64,000 nucleotides of DNA, taken from positions 1 through 64,000 of the forward strand of contig NZ_JPRF03000001.1 of assembly GCF_001188955.3 (NCBI RefSeq). Direction: 5' to 3'. A program made the translations under genes and the position numbers. The notes below the pieces were generated by a model. It was not told where the DNA came from. It saw only the letters and a list, made by a program, of their open reading frames with translations, and did not search any database. This DNA comes from Kitasatospora aureofaciens (lineage in GTDB: Bacteria > Actinomycetota > Actinomycetes > Streptomycetales > Streptomycetaceae). Of this stretch, positions 53,777 to 60,906 are shown in pieces; position 1 is the first letter of the stretch, and each line of letters begins with the position of its first letter.

Positions 53777-54733
53777 ATGAACGGACCATCAGTTTGTCGT
53801 AACAGTGCGGGTTCGAGGACGAGCCGGAAGCGGACCGGCCTGCTCGCGGCCGTCTGCCTCACCGCCGTGGTCGCGGGCTGCGCCGCCCCCGCCGCCCAGC
53901 CGGAGCCCTCCCCCACCGGGGGAGCTTCCGCAGCGCTCGGGGCCGTGCCGCTGAAGGTCCCCGGGCTGGCCCGTCAGGAGGAGGAGGGCAGTGGTGAGGC
54001 GGACGCCCGCCAGGCGGACGCGGCCCGCGCCGCCCTGGAGGCCGCACAGCGCTGGGGCCTCGACCGCCCACCGCTGAAGGCCCCGCCCCGCCCGGCGACC
54101 AGGACGGCGCTCACCCCGGTGCAGGGCGTCAAGCTGAAGGACGGCCGCCCACCCGTGGTGTTCCGGGTGCCGATCCAGGAGAAGGTGGTCTTCCTGACCA
54201 TCGACGACGGCTTCGAGAAGGACCCGGAGTTCTCCCGGATGGCCCGGGAACTGGGCATCCCGGTCAGCGCCTTCCTCTCCGACTACCTCGTCCGCGACAA
54301 CTACGGCTACTTCCGGGACCTGCACCAGCAGGGCGTGGAGATCAACAACCACACCATCAACCACCGCAACCTCAAGGTCCTCGACTACGAGACCCAGCGC
54401 CAGGAGATCTGCGACCAGCAGGACCAGCTGGAGCGGCAGATCGGCGTCCGCCCCCGGCTGTTCCGGCCGCCGTACGGCGAGTACAACGACGACACCCTGC
54501 GCGCGGCCGCCTCCTGCGGGGTGCAGGCGGTGCCGCTGTGGAACGAGGAGGCCTTCCCGGACCACATGGAGTGGCGCTACGACGACCGCACCCTTCACCC
54601 GGGCGACATCATCCTCACCCACTTCCGCGGCATCTCCGACTGGAAGGCCACCATGCCGGACCTGCTGCGCAAGGTGGTCAACGACGTCACCGCGGCCGGC
54701 TTCTCGCTGGGCCGCCTCGACGACTACCTGTAG
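53777..54733 (+). CDS. Polysaccharide deacetylase lipoprotein
   Basis: A 318-residue lipoprotein. The signal ends in the lipobox VVAGC (Cys near 35), followed by an Ala/Pro-rich linker. The NodB domain has TIDDGF with the metal and catalytic aspartates, HTINHRNL with the metal histidines, RPPYGEYND and a late LTHFRG. It would remove N- or O-acetyl groups from a cell-wall or capsular polysaccharide outside the membrane. GGGAG lies 11 bases before the ATG. It is convergent with the YchJ-like gene with four bases between stops. Confidence 0.9.
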   Translation: MNGPSVCRNSAGSRTSRKRTGLLAAVCLTAVVAGCAAPAAQPEPSPTGGASAALGAVPLKVPGLARQEEEGSGEADARQADAARAALEAAQRWGLDRPPLKAPPRPATRTALTPVQGVKLKDGRPPVVFRVPIQEKVVFLTIDDGFEKDPEFSRMARELGIPVSAFLSDYLVRDNYGYFRDLHQQGVEINNHTINHRNLKVLDYETQRQEICDQQDQLERQIGVRPRLFRPPYGEYNDDTLRAAASCGVQAVPLWNEEAFPDHMEWRYDDRTLHPGDIILTHFRGISDWKATMPDLLRKVVNDVTAAGFSLGRLDDYL

Positions 54734-54737
54734 GGCC

Positions 54738-55169
54738 TCAGCCGAGCGAGAGGGCGTCGAGGTACACCCAGGCGCCCTCGTGCCGGACGAACCGGCTGTG
54801 CTCGGTGAGCACGCCCTCCTCGCCGCCCTCCGTCCAGTGCGCCCGGAAGGCGACGGTGCCCTGGGCGTGGAAGGCGCCGCCCTCGCTGGTGGAGACGACC
54901 TCCAGCCGGGTCCAGCGCAGCGCCGGGTCGAAGTCCACCTCGGCGGGCCGGGTGTCCGGGTGCCAGGTGCGCAGCAGATAGGCCTCGTCCTGCGCGGCGA
55001 ACGCGCTGAACCGGGAGCGCATCAGCGACTCGGCGGTGGTGGCCTTCGCCTGGCCGCGGTGCAGCCGGCCGCAGCAGTCGCCGTAGGCGGCGGACGAACC
55101 GCACGGACACGGGGAGGAGGGCAGCAGCCGTGGAACGGCGGGGCGGGGCGCGGAACGACGTCGGGACAT
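54738..55169 (-). CDS. YchJ-like UPF0225 protein
   Basis: A 143-residue protein. The N-terminus has the SEC-C-like zinc motif PCPCGSSAAYGDCCGRLH. The rest is an NTF2-like domain (LMRSRFSAFAAQDEAYLLRTWHPDTRP, then FRAHW and HSRFVRHEGAWVYLD). This is the YchJ/UPF0225 family, of unknown function. Two in-frame ATGs lie nine bases apart; the second is chosen. A strong hairpin lies upstream between it and the remnant on the same strand. Confidence 0.88.
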   Translation of the reverse strand: MSRRRSAPRPAVPRLLPSSPCPCGSSAAYGDCCGRLHRGQAKATTAESLMRSRFSAFAAQDEAYLLRTWHPDTRPAEVDFDPALRWTRLEVVSTSEGGAFHAQGTVAFRAHWTEGGEEGVLTEHSRFVRHEGAWVYLDALSLG

Positions 55170-55204
55170 GCCGTCCATTGTCCCCCACGGCCGGCGGCCG
55201 CACG

Positions 55205-55240
55205 CCGGGCCCGTCCCCCGGTCGGGAGGGACGGGCCCGG
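55205..55240. terminator. 13-bp hairpin upstream of the YchJ-like gene
   Basis: CCGGGCCCGTCCC and its exact complement with a 10-nt loop, seven bases beyond the stop of the gene remnant on the minus strand. Confidence 0.7.
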
Positions 55241-55246
55241 CGGGTC

Positions 55247-55440
55247 CTACTCGGGGCGCCTGGAGGAGTAGTTGAACTCGGGGCTGCCGAGGTGGCACGT
55301 CATCCGGAGCCAGAACGGCGTCATCATCCCGGTCGCCCGGGCGCCGGTGGTGTTCCCGAGGTCGACGATCCACCCGGCCGCCGGCCGAACTCGCCGAGCA
55401 GCGCGCAGTTCAGCGTGTTGAGCGACTTCACCGTGCTCGC
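55247..55440 (-). pseudogene. C-terminal remnant of an unidentified gene
   Basis: The minus strand encodes a protein-like end, GWIVDLGNTTGARATGMMTP, then FWLRMTCHLGSPEFNYSSRRPE and a stop, followed by a terminator hairpin. Just upstream, KSLNTLNCALLGEFGRR reads in another frame, so a frameshift separates them. No start site exists before it runs into the monooxygenase stop region. It looks like the decayed tail of a gene. I do not recognise the protein. Confidence 0.5.
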
Positions 55441-56985
55441 TCAGTCGCGCGGTCCGCCGAACCAGCGGCGCAGGGCCCGGTCCAGTCCCTCCGGGTCGGA
55501 GTCCCCGGGGGCACAGGCCCAGGCGACGTACCCGTCCGGGCGCAGCAGCAGTGCGGCGGCGGGCGGCTGCGCGCAGTCGGCGGTCACCACGTCGACCCGG
55601 TCCTTCCAGCCCGCCGCCCGGTCGGCCGGGTCGAGCCCGCCGCCGCTCAGGTCGATCAGCAACGGCCGGGCGGTGCGGGCGAGTTCGGCGAGCCGCACCG
55701 CCCCGCCGGCGGTGCCGAGGGTGAGCTCCGGGACGAAGCCCCCGGCCAGCGGGTGCGGGCAGTCGGTGTCGTGGCGGACGTCGCTGCCCGCCATCAGCGC
55801 GGCGATCCGGGCGAGGTTGTCGTCGTGGGAGAGCAGTTCGCCGACCAGGGCGCGCAGTGCGGTGATCCCGGGGCCGGGGGACATCAGCGCGATCTGCGCC
55901 TGGGAGTGCATGAAGACCCGCTCGCCGACCGGGTGGCGTTCGTGCTGGTAGCTGTCCAGCAGGCCGGGCGGGGCCCAGCCGTGGACGTCGGCGGCCAGCT
56001 TCCAGCCGAGGTTGGCGGCGTCCTGCAGTCCGAGGTTGAGGCCGGGGCCGCCGGTGGCGGCGTGGACGTGGGCGGCGTCGCCCACCAGGAGGACGCGGCC
56101 GTCGCGGTAGCGCTCGGCGAGCCTGGTGTTGTGGCCGACGGTGCGCCGCGGGGTGAACGGGCCGGTGGTTCGGGCCGGCGCGAGTTCCAGGTCGGCGCCG
56201 GTGACCCGGCGGATGCTGGCGCGCAGCTCGTCCAGGGTGAGCGGGGCCTGCTGGTCCACCGGCTGGCCGCCCCACTCCAGGGTGGCGATCATGACGGCGT
56301 CCGGGTTGAAGGGGACGATGACGAACACGCCGTGGTCGGTGCGGGTGTGGGTGTAGGGGCGGAACGGGGTCGGGCAGCCGGGCAGCAGGACGTCACCGTC
56401 GTCGGTGATGCGGATGCCCTCGGGCGGCAGTACGTGGGCGATCCGGGAGACCGGGTCGGGTGAGGTGATGCCGGGGAAGCCGATCCCGGCGAGCTTGCGG
56501 ACGGTGCTGCGGCCGCCGTCGGCGCCGACCAGGTAGCGGGTCCGTAGCCGTTCGGCGCCGTCGGGGCCGTGGACGTCGACGGTCACCCCGGTGGCGTCCT
56601 GGGTGAGGCCGGTGACCTCGTGGCCGCGGCGCACGGTGACGCCGAGGTCGAGGGCGCGTTCCTCCAGCACCTCCTCGATCCGGTGCTGGGGCACCGGCAC
56701 GGCGTGCAGCGGGTTGGCGTCGAGCCGGTGCAGTTCCAGCGGGAAGGCGCCGAACACGAAGCGTGGTACGGGCCGCGGCGCGCCCGGGGCGCCGCTGAGC
56801 GACTCGTACAGGCCGCGGTGGTCGAGCAGGCGGAGCACCTGGCCGACCAGCCCGTTGGCCTTCTGCTCGCCGGAGCGCGCGGGCAGCCGGTCCAGCACCA
56901 CCGGCTGGACCCCGGCGAGCGCCAGTTCGCAGGCCAGGAACAGCCCGACCGGGCCGGCGCCGACGATGACGACGTCGTTGGTCAT
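55441..56985 (-). CDS. FAD-dependent aromatic monooxygenase
   Basis: A 514-residue class A flavoprotein monooxygenase. The FAD motifs are VIVGAGPVGLFLACELALAG (6-25), the DG motif YLVGADGGRSTVRK, and GDAAHVHAATGGPGLNLGLQDAANLGWKLA. A C-terminal thioredoxin-like domain follows, as in polyketide hydroxylases (PgaE, RdmE) and rifampicin monooxygenase. It would hydroxylate an aromatic compound with NAD(P)H and O2. It lies 21 bp after the tetR gene on the same strand, so both are probably one operon controlled by that repressor. Its target may be an antibiotic. Confidence 0.9.
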   Translation of the reverse strand: MTNDVVIVGAGPVGLFLACELALAGVQPVVLDRLPARSGEQKANGLVGQVLRLLDHRGLYESLSGAPGAPRPVPRFVFGAFPLELHRLDANPLHAVPVPQHRIEEVLEERALDLGVTVRRGHEVTGLTQDATGVTVDVHGPDGAERLRTRYLVGADGGRSTVRKLAGIGFPGITSPDPVSRIAHVLPPEGIRITDDGDVLLPGCPTPFRPYTHTRTDHGVFVIVPFNPDAVMIATLEWGGQPVDQQAPLTLDELRASIRRVTGADLELAPARTTGPFTPRRTVGHNTRLAERYRDGRVLLVGDAAHVHAATGGPGLNLGLQDAANLGWKLAADVHGWAPPGLLDSYQHERHPVGERVFMHSQAQIALMSPGPGITALRALVGELLSHDDNLARIAALMAGSDVRHDTDCPHPLAGGFVPELTLGTAGGAVRLAELARTARPLLIDLSGGGLDPADRAAGWKDRVDVVTADCAQPPAAALLLRPDGYVAWACAPGDSDPEGLDRALRRWFGGPRD

Positions 56986-57006
56986 CTGAAATCCCCCTCT
57001 GACGGT

Positions 57007-57621
57007 TCATGAAGACGAAGGTTCGGGCAGCCCGGCGGCCAGCTGCCGCAGCGCCTCGGCGAACAGCGACTTGAAGGGCACCACGGGATCGGCGCTCAGG
57101 TAGTGCTCGTTGGAGACCTGCATTGCGGAGAGCGCGGCGGAGGCGACCAGCTTCGGGTAGAGGTCCCGCTCGGCGTCGGTGCCGGTCCGGGCCGCGATCG
57201 CCGCGGTGAGCTCGGCCCGGGTCCGCGCGCCGCCGCGGATCAGCTCGGCCTGGAGCGAGGGCTCGCGCAGCAGCAGCCGTACGGCGGTGACCCAGGCCGG
57301 GTCGGGCGTCTCCTCCGCGCCGTCGAAGGGCTCGACGAGTGCCTGGGTCAGCGCCTCCCACAGCGGTTCCGCCGCCGGGCGGGCCCGCAGGGCCTCGGCG
57401 GCCCGCAGGATCCGGCTGCGGTGCCGGAAGACGATCGCCTCGGCCTTGCTGGAGAAGTAGTTGTTGTAGGTGCGCGGGGACACCCCGGCCGCGGCCGCGA
57501 TGTCCTCCACCCGGACGTTCTCCAGTCCCCGTTCCACGGCCAGGCGCAGCGCCGCCCAGCTCAGTGCCTCCCGCGTCGCGGCCTTCTTCCGTTCCCGCAG
57601 ACCGGGCTGCCCGTTCGTCAT
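57007..57621 (-). CDS. TetR-family repressor of the monooxygenase operon
   Basis: A 204-residue TetR regulator. The helix-turn-helix is in RKKAATREALSWAALRLAVERGLENVRVEDIAAAAGVSPRTYNNYFSSKAEA (about 11-60). The C-terminal domain resembles those of MftR-like regulators. The internal ATG is chosen as the start. A 30-bp perfect palindrome lies 23 bp upstream of it, in the place for autorepression. The monooxygenase gene is directly downstream, so the ligand may be its substrate. Confidence 0.92.
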   Translation of the reverse strand: MTNGQPGLRERKKAATREALSWAALRLAVERGLENVRVEDIAAAAGVSPRTYNNYFSSKAEAIVFRHRSRILRAAEALRARPAAEPLWEALTQALVEPFDGAEETPDPAWVTAVRLLLREPSLQAELIRGGARTRAELTAAIAARTGTDAERDLYPKLVASAALSAMQVSNEHYLSADPVVPFKSLFAEALRQLAAGLPEPSSS

Positions 57622-57644
57622 GGCCACCACTCTGCCGGGAAAGA

Positions 57645-57674
57645 TGCGCGCCGCGCAATAGTGCGCGGCGCGCA
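57645..57674. promoter_or_regulatory. 30-bp palindrome, probable TetR operator
   Basis: TGCGCGCCGCGCA, ATAG, TGCGCGGCGCGCA: perfect 13-bp arms, upstream of the tetR-monooxygenase operon. The size and place fit a TetR operator better than a terminator, since no gene ends here. Confidence 0.7.
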
Positions 57675-57824
57675 AGTTTTCCCCGCCTTCCGGGGCCGTG
57701 GCGAGCCGCCTGCCACCTGCGGTTCGTCGCTGGTAGTAGTTGCCTGGTCGCGGAGCGGCACCCGGTGGGGCGCCGCTCCGCAGGAATGACGGCGGGACGA
57801 CTCGACAGGACTTGAGGAGCGGTC

Positions 57825-58223
57825 ATGGGTGGCAGACAGCGTCCGCCGCGAGCGCGGAGCCCGCGACAGGGCAGGCCGGCCGGAGGCGGCCGGGTGAACT
57901 CCCGAGTGGGGGTCGCCCGGATCGAGGGCTACCTGGCCTGGGAGGCCGAGGTCGCGGCGGCCGAACGGGCCGCCCGGGCCTTCGCGGCGCAGTTCCCCTG
58001 GCTGCCGGACGCCGAGCGGGAGAACCTCGAACTGGCCTACACCGCCGACCGGTTGCGGTACGCAGAGGAGGTCGTGGACCGCGCCGTCCAGCGCTGCCGC
58101 CGACTGGCCGCGCGCTACCGCGCCGAGTGCCGCCGGATCTGCACCCGCTGGGCGGCGCTCTGCCTGTCCGCCACCATCGTGGCGGCGCTGCTCGCCGTCC
58201 TCCCGGCGGCCCTGCGGCTCTGA
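57825..58223 (+). CDS. Tail-anchored protein of unknown function
   Basis: A 132-residue protein. The start is Arg/Pro-rich (1-28), followed by a long charged helix (VARIEGYLAWEAEVAAAERAARAF..., then LAYTADRLRYAEEVVDRAVQRCRRLAARYRAECRR), which may form a coiled coil. A single hydrophobic helix at the C-terminus (ALCLSATIVAALLAVLPAAL) probably anchors it in the membrane. GAGGAG precedes the ATG. I do not recognise the family. It converges on the qcrB-like gene. Confidence 0.7.
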   Translation: MGGRQRPPRARSPRQGRPAGGGRVNSRVGVARIEGYLAWEAEVAAAERAARAFAAQFPWLPDAERENLELAYTADRLRYAEEVVDRAVQRCRRLAARYRAECRRICTRWAALCLSATIVAALLAVLPAALRL

Positions 58224-58306
58224 GCGCCACCAGGACGTGCCCGCGGTACGACGGGGCCCGCTGCGCCGGCAACGGCACAGCGGGCCCCGTCGTCCCGGGA
58301 CGGGGA

Positions 58307-59962
58307 TCAGTGGTGGCCGTGGCCGCTGCTGATCTCCGCGTGCTCCTCGGCGGTGGGCTTGGCGATCTGGCTGCCCTCGCCGTAGAGGCCGCGGGACAGC
58401 TTGGCCCGGGTGCGGGTCCACAGACCGGCCCGGCGGACCACGCCGTTCTCGTCCACCTCGGGCTCCAGCACGATCGGCTCGGGCTGCTCGTGCGCGGTGA
58501 GGGTGTACAGCCGGCCCTGGGGCAGCGGCGCGTGCACCTCGACGTACTCGCCGTGCTGCAGCCGGTTGATGACGCCGGTCTCCCGGCCGTGCAGCACCTT
58601 CTCCTTGTCGCGGCGCTGCAGGCCCAGGCACCACCGCTTGGTGATCACGAAGAGGACCACCGGCACGGCGAAGAAGCCGGCCCGCACCGCGTAGGTGATC
58701 GCGTTGATCGACAGGTGGAAGTGGGTCGCCAGGAGGTCGTTGCCGCCGCCGGCCAGCAGGATCGCATAGAGGCCCATCCAGGCCACGCCGAAGGCGGTGC
58801 GGACCGGGTGGTTGCGCGGACGGTCGGCGATGTGGTGCTCGCCGCGGTCCCCGGTGACCCAGGCCTCCAGGAACGGCCAGCACCAGATGGCCAGCAGCAC
58901 GGTCGGGAAGACGACCAGCGGGATGAACACTCCGAGGTTCAGGGTGTGGCCGCCCCAGACGCTGATCTCCCAGCCCGGCATCACCCGGATCAGGCCCTCG
59001 GAGAAGCCCATGTACCAGTCGGGTTGGGCGTCGGTCGACACCTGGTCGGGCCGGTACGGGCCGTAGGCCCAGATCGGGTTGATCGTGGCGATCGCCGACA
59101 TGAACGCGATGACGCCGAAGACCAGGAAGAAGAAGCCGCCGGCCTTGGCCATGTAGACCGGCATCAGCGGCATGCCCACCACGTTGTCGTTGGTGCGGCC
59201 GGCCCCGGCGAACTGGGTGTGCTTGTGGTAGAAGACCAGGATCAGGTGCGCCGCGAGCAAACCGACCATGATCCCTGGGATCAGCAGCACGTGGACGGTG
59301 AACAGCCGCGGGATGATGACGAATCCGGGGAACTGTCCGCCGAAGATGAAGAACTGCAGGTAGCTGCCGACGATCGGGATCGCCAGGATCGCACCCTCCA
59401 TGAAGCGGATGCCGGTGCCGGACAGCAGGTCGTCGGGCAGCGAGTAGCCCATGAAACCGTCGAACATGCCGAGGAACAGCAGCAGCGCCCCGAAGACCCA
59501 GTTGATCTCGCGCGGCTTGCGGAACGCGCCGGTGAAGAAGACGCGCATCATGTGGGTCAGCATCGAGGCGATGAAGACGACGGCCGCCCAGTGGTGGATC
59601 TGGCGCATCAGCAGGCCGCCGCGGATGTCGAAGCTGATGTCGACGGTGGAGGCGTACGCCAGCGACATCTGGATGCCCTTGAGCGGGACGTACTTCCCGT
59701 CGTAGACGACCTCGGCCATGCTCGGCTGGAAGAACATGGTCAGCCAGACACCGGTCAGGATGATGATGACGAAGGTGTAGAGCGCGATCTCGCCCAGCAT
59801 GAAGGACCAGTGGTCCGGGAAGATCTTGCGCAGGTTGGACTTGGCCAGGGCGTAGATGCCGAGCCTGCCGTCCGTCCAGTCGGCGAAGGCTTCGGCCTTG
59901 TTGGCCGGCTTGCTGCGGCTGCTGGTCACCCGTCCGGGCTGCGAGTGCAGTTCGGTGCTCAC
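58307..59962 (-). CDS. qcrB: Cytochrome bc1 complex cytochrome b subunit, stand-alone copy
   Basis: A 551-residue actinobacterial cytochrome b, the quinol-oxidising membrane subunit of complex III. The haem histidines lie in RQIHHWAAVVFIASMLTHMMRVF and FTVHVLLIPGIMVGLLAAHLILVFYHKH. The Qo-site motif reads PDWY. The long hydrophilic C-terminus (from about 450) is typical of actinobacteria. The start is a GTG with GGGGAG upstream. It is not accompanied by qcrC or qcrA, so it is probably an extra paralogue of the qcrCAB copy elsewhere in the genome. It ends in an acidic His-rich tail. Confidence 0.9.
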   Translation of the reverse strand: MSTELHSQPGRVTSSRSKPANKAEAFADWTDGRLGIYALAKSNLRKIFPDHWSFMLGEIALYTFVIIILTGVWLTMFFQPSMAEVVYDGKYVPLKGIQMSLAYASTVDISFDIRGGLLMRQIHHWAAVVFIASMLTHMMRVFFTGAFRKPREINWVFGALLLFLGMFDGFMGYSLPDDLLSGTGIRFMEGAILAIPIVGSYLQFFIFGGQFPGFVIIPRLFTVHVLLIPGIMVGLLAAHLILVFYHKHTQFAGAGRTNDNVVGMPLMPVYMAKAGGFFFLVFGVIAFMSAIATINPIWAYGPYRPDQVSTDAQPDWYMGFSEGLIRVMPGWEISVWGGHTLNLGVFIPLVVFPTVLLAIWCWPFLEAWVTGDRGEHHIADRPRNHPVRTAFGVAWMGLYAILLAGGGNDLLATHFHLSINAITYAVRAGFFAVPVVLFVITKRWCLGLQRRDKEKVLHGRETGVINRLQHGEYVEVHAPLPQGRLYTLTAHEQPEPIVLEPEVDENGVVRRAGLWTRTRAKLSRGLYGEGSQIAKPTAEEHAEISSGHGHH

Positions 59963-60336
59963 GACGGGCTCCCCGGCGTTCCCGGCGTGCCGTGGCGGAG
60001 GCCCGCCGGCGGGAACGCCGGCCGACGAAGTGTTGTGATCATGGGACCTCTCGATACGGGCCCGCCGGGCGGACCGGCGCACGGACCTGGGCGGTTCGCT
60101 GGACCCGTTGCTCAGGGTGATGGGGCGCTTACTCTGTCATGCTGTCGGCAGGGGGCCGACTGTGCACGTCCATCGGGCCGTCCGGCCGCGCGTGTCGGGC
60201 CGGACGGGGGCGCCGACGCCCGATCGGCTGGCCCTCGGCCGGCGCAACGGGGGCGATGCTGCGCTCGGGTGCAGCTGGGGCGTGTCGGTGCGCGCGGCGT
60301 CCGGGCGCCGCGAGGGTGTGGGCCTACGCTGCGCCA
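59963..60336. other. Divergent intergenic region, qcrB to small gene
   Basis: A 374-bp gap without a supported gene. It must hold the qcrB promoter. A 7-bp stem (CGCGGCG/CGCCGCG, 60293-60312) lies just before the next gene. I see no clear operator. Confidence 0.4.
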
Positions 60337-60663
60337 ATGGCGGATGACCGTGAACTCTTCGAGGACGTCACCGAGGCCCTGGCCCGCGCCGGGTTCGACA
60401 CCGCTCCGGGTGCCTCGCCCCTGTCGATCGGCCCCCACCCCGAGGGTGTGGTGGTCGGCTGGTCCCCGGGTGAAGAGCCGGACGGACCGCCGTCCGGCCT
60501 GGCGCGGGCGGCGGTGACCGGGGCGGCCGCGCTCGTCCTTCGGGAACGGGGCTTCCTGGTCACCGAGACGGGGGAGGGGTGCCTGCTGGTGCGCTGCGCC
60601 GAACCGGTGACGGTCCCTCCGGAGGCGGAGGCCGAGGCGGCGCCCGAGCAGTGGTGGGGGTGA
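60337..60663 (+). CDS. Conserved small protein of unknown function
   Basis: A 108-residue acidic protein, MADDRELFEDVTEALARAGFDT, with a helix, several strands (EGVVVGWSPG, GFLVTETGEGCLLVRC) and a Glu/Ala-rich tail ending WWG. It resembles other small Streptomyces proteins of unknown role. There is no signal peptide. The internal ATG is the start, although its ribosome-binding site is weak. Confidence 0.62.
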   Translation: MADDRELFEDVTEALARAGFDTAPGASPLSIGPHPEGVVVGWSPGEEPDGPPSGLARAAVTGAAALVLRERGFLVTETGEGCLLVRCAEPVTVPPEAEAEAAPEQWWG

Positions 60664-60769
60664 CGAAGATCTCCCCCGGGTGGTGCCGGCGCGAGGAGTT
60701 GACCGTCGCATGGGTGTTCCCATACCGAACCCTTACCTGAACGCGGGGTGCAGTTGACCGCGGTGGCTC

Positions 60770-60788
60770 TAAGGTTTGCCTAAGCTAA
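60770..60788. promoter_or_regulatory. Iron box (DtxR/DmdR-type operator)
   Basis: TAAGGTTTGCCTAAGCTAA matches the DtxR/IdeR/DmdR consensus TTAGGTTAGGCTAACCTAA at 15 of 19 positions. It lies 118 bp upstream of the Efe iron-uptake gene, as expected for repression by iron. Confidence 0.75.
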
Positions 60789-60792
60789 GCGA

Positions 60793-60821
60793 AACGCCCT
60801 GGACCTCCGGTCCGGGGCGTT
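60793..60821 (+). other. Hairpin between the iron box and the Efe gene
   Basis: A 13-bp stem (AACGCCCTGGACC against GGTCCGGGGCGTT, one mismatch that becomes a wobble pair in RNA) with a 3-nt loop. It may end transcription from the upstream small gene or lie in the Efe leader. Confidence 0.5.
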
Positions 60822-60906
60822 CGCCGTGCCCGTTCCGCCGGCACCCCCCGGCGGGGCGGCCGAGGACAGGTACAACCCGGGGCGGCCCGGGGGAGGAGCC
60901 CGCTGC

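Noticed and set aside
57645-57674. 30-bp palindrome as a terminator
   Set aside because: No transcript ends there; both neighbouring genes read away from it, so an operator fits better.
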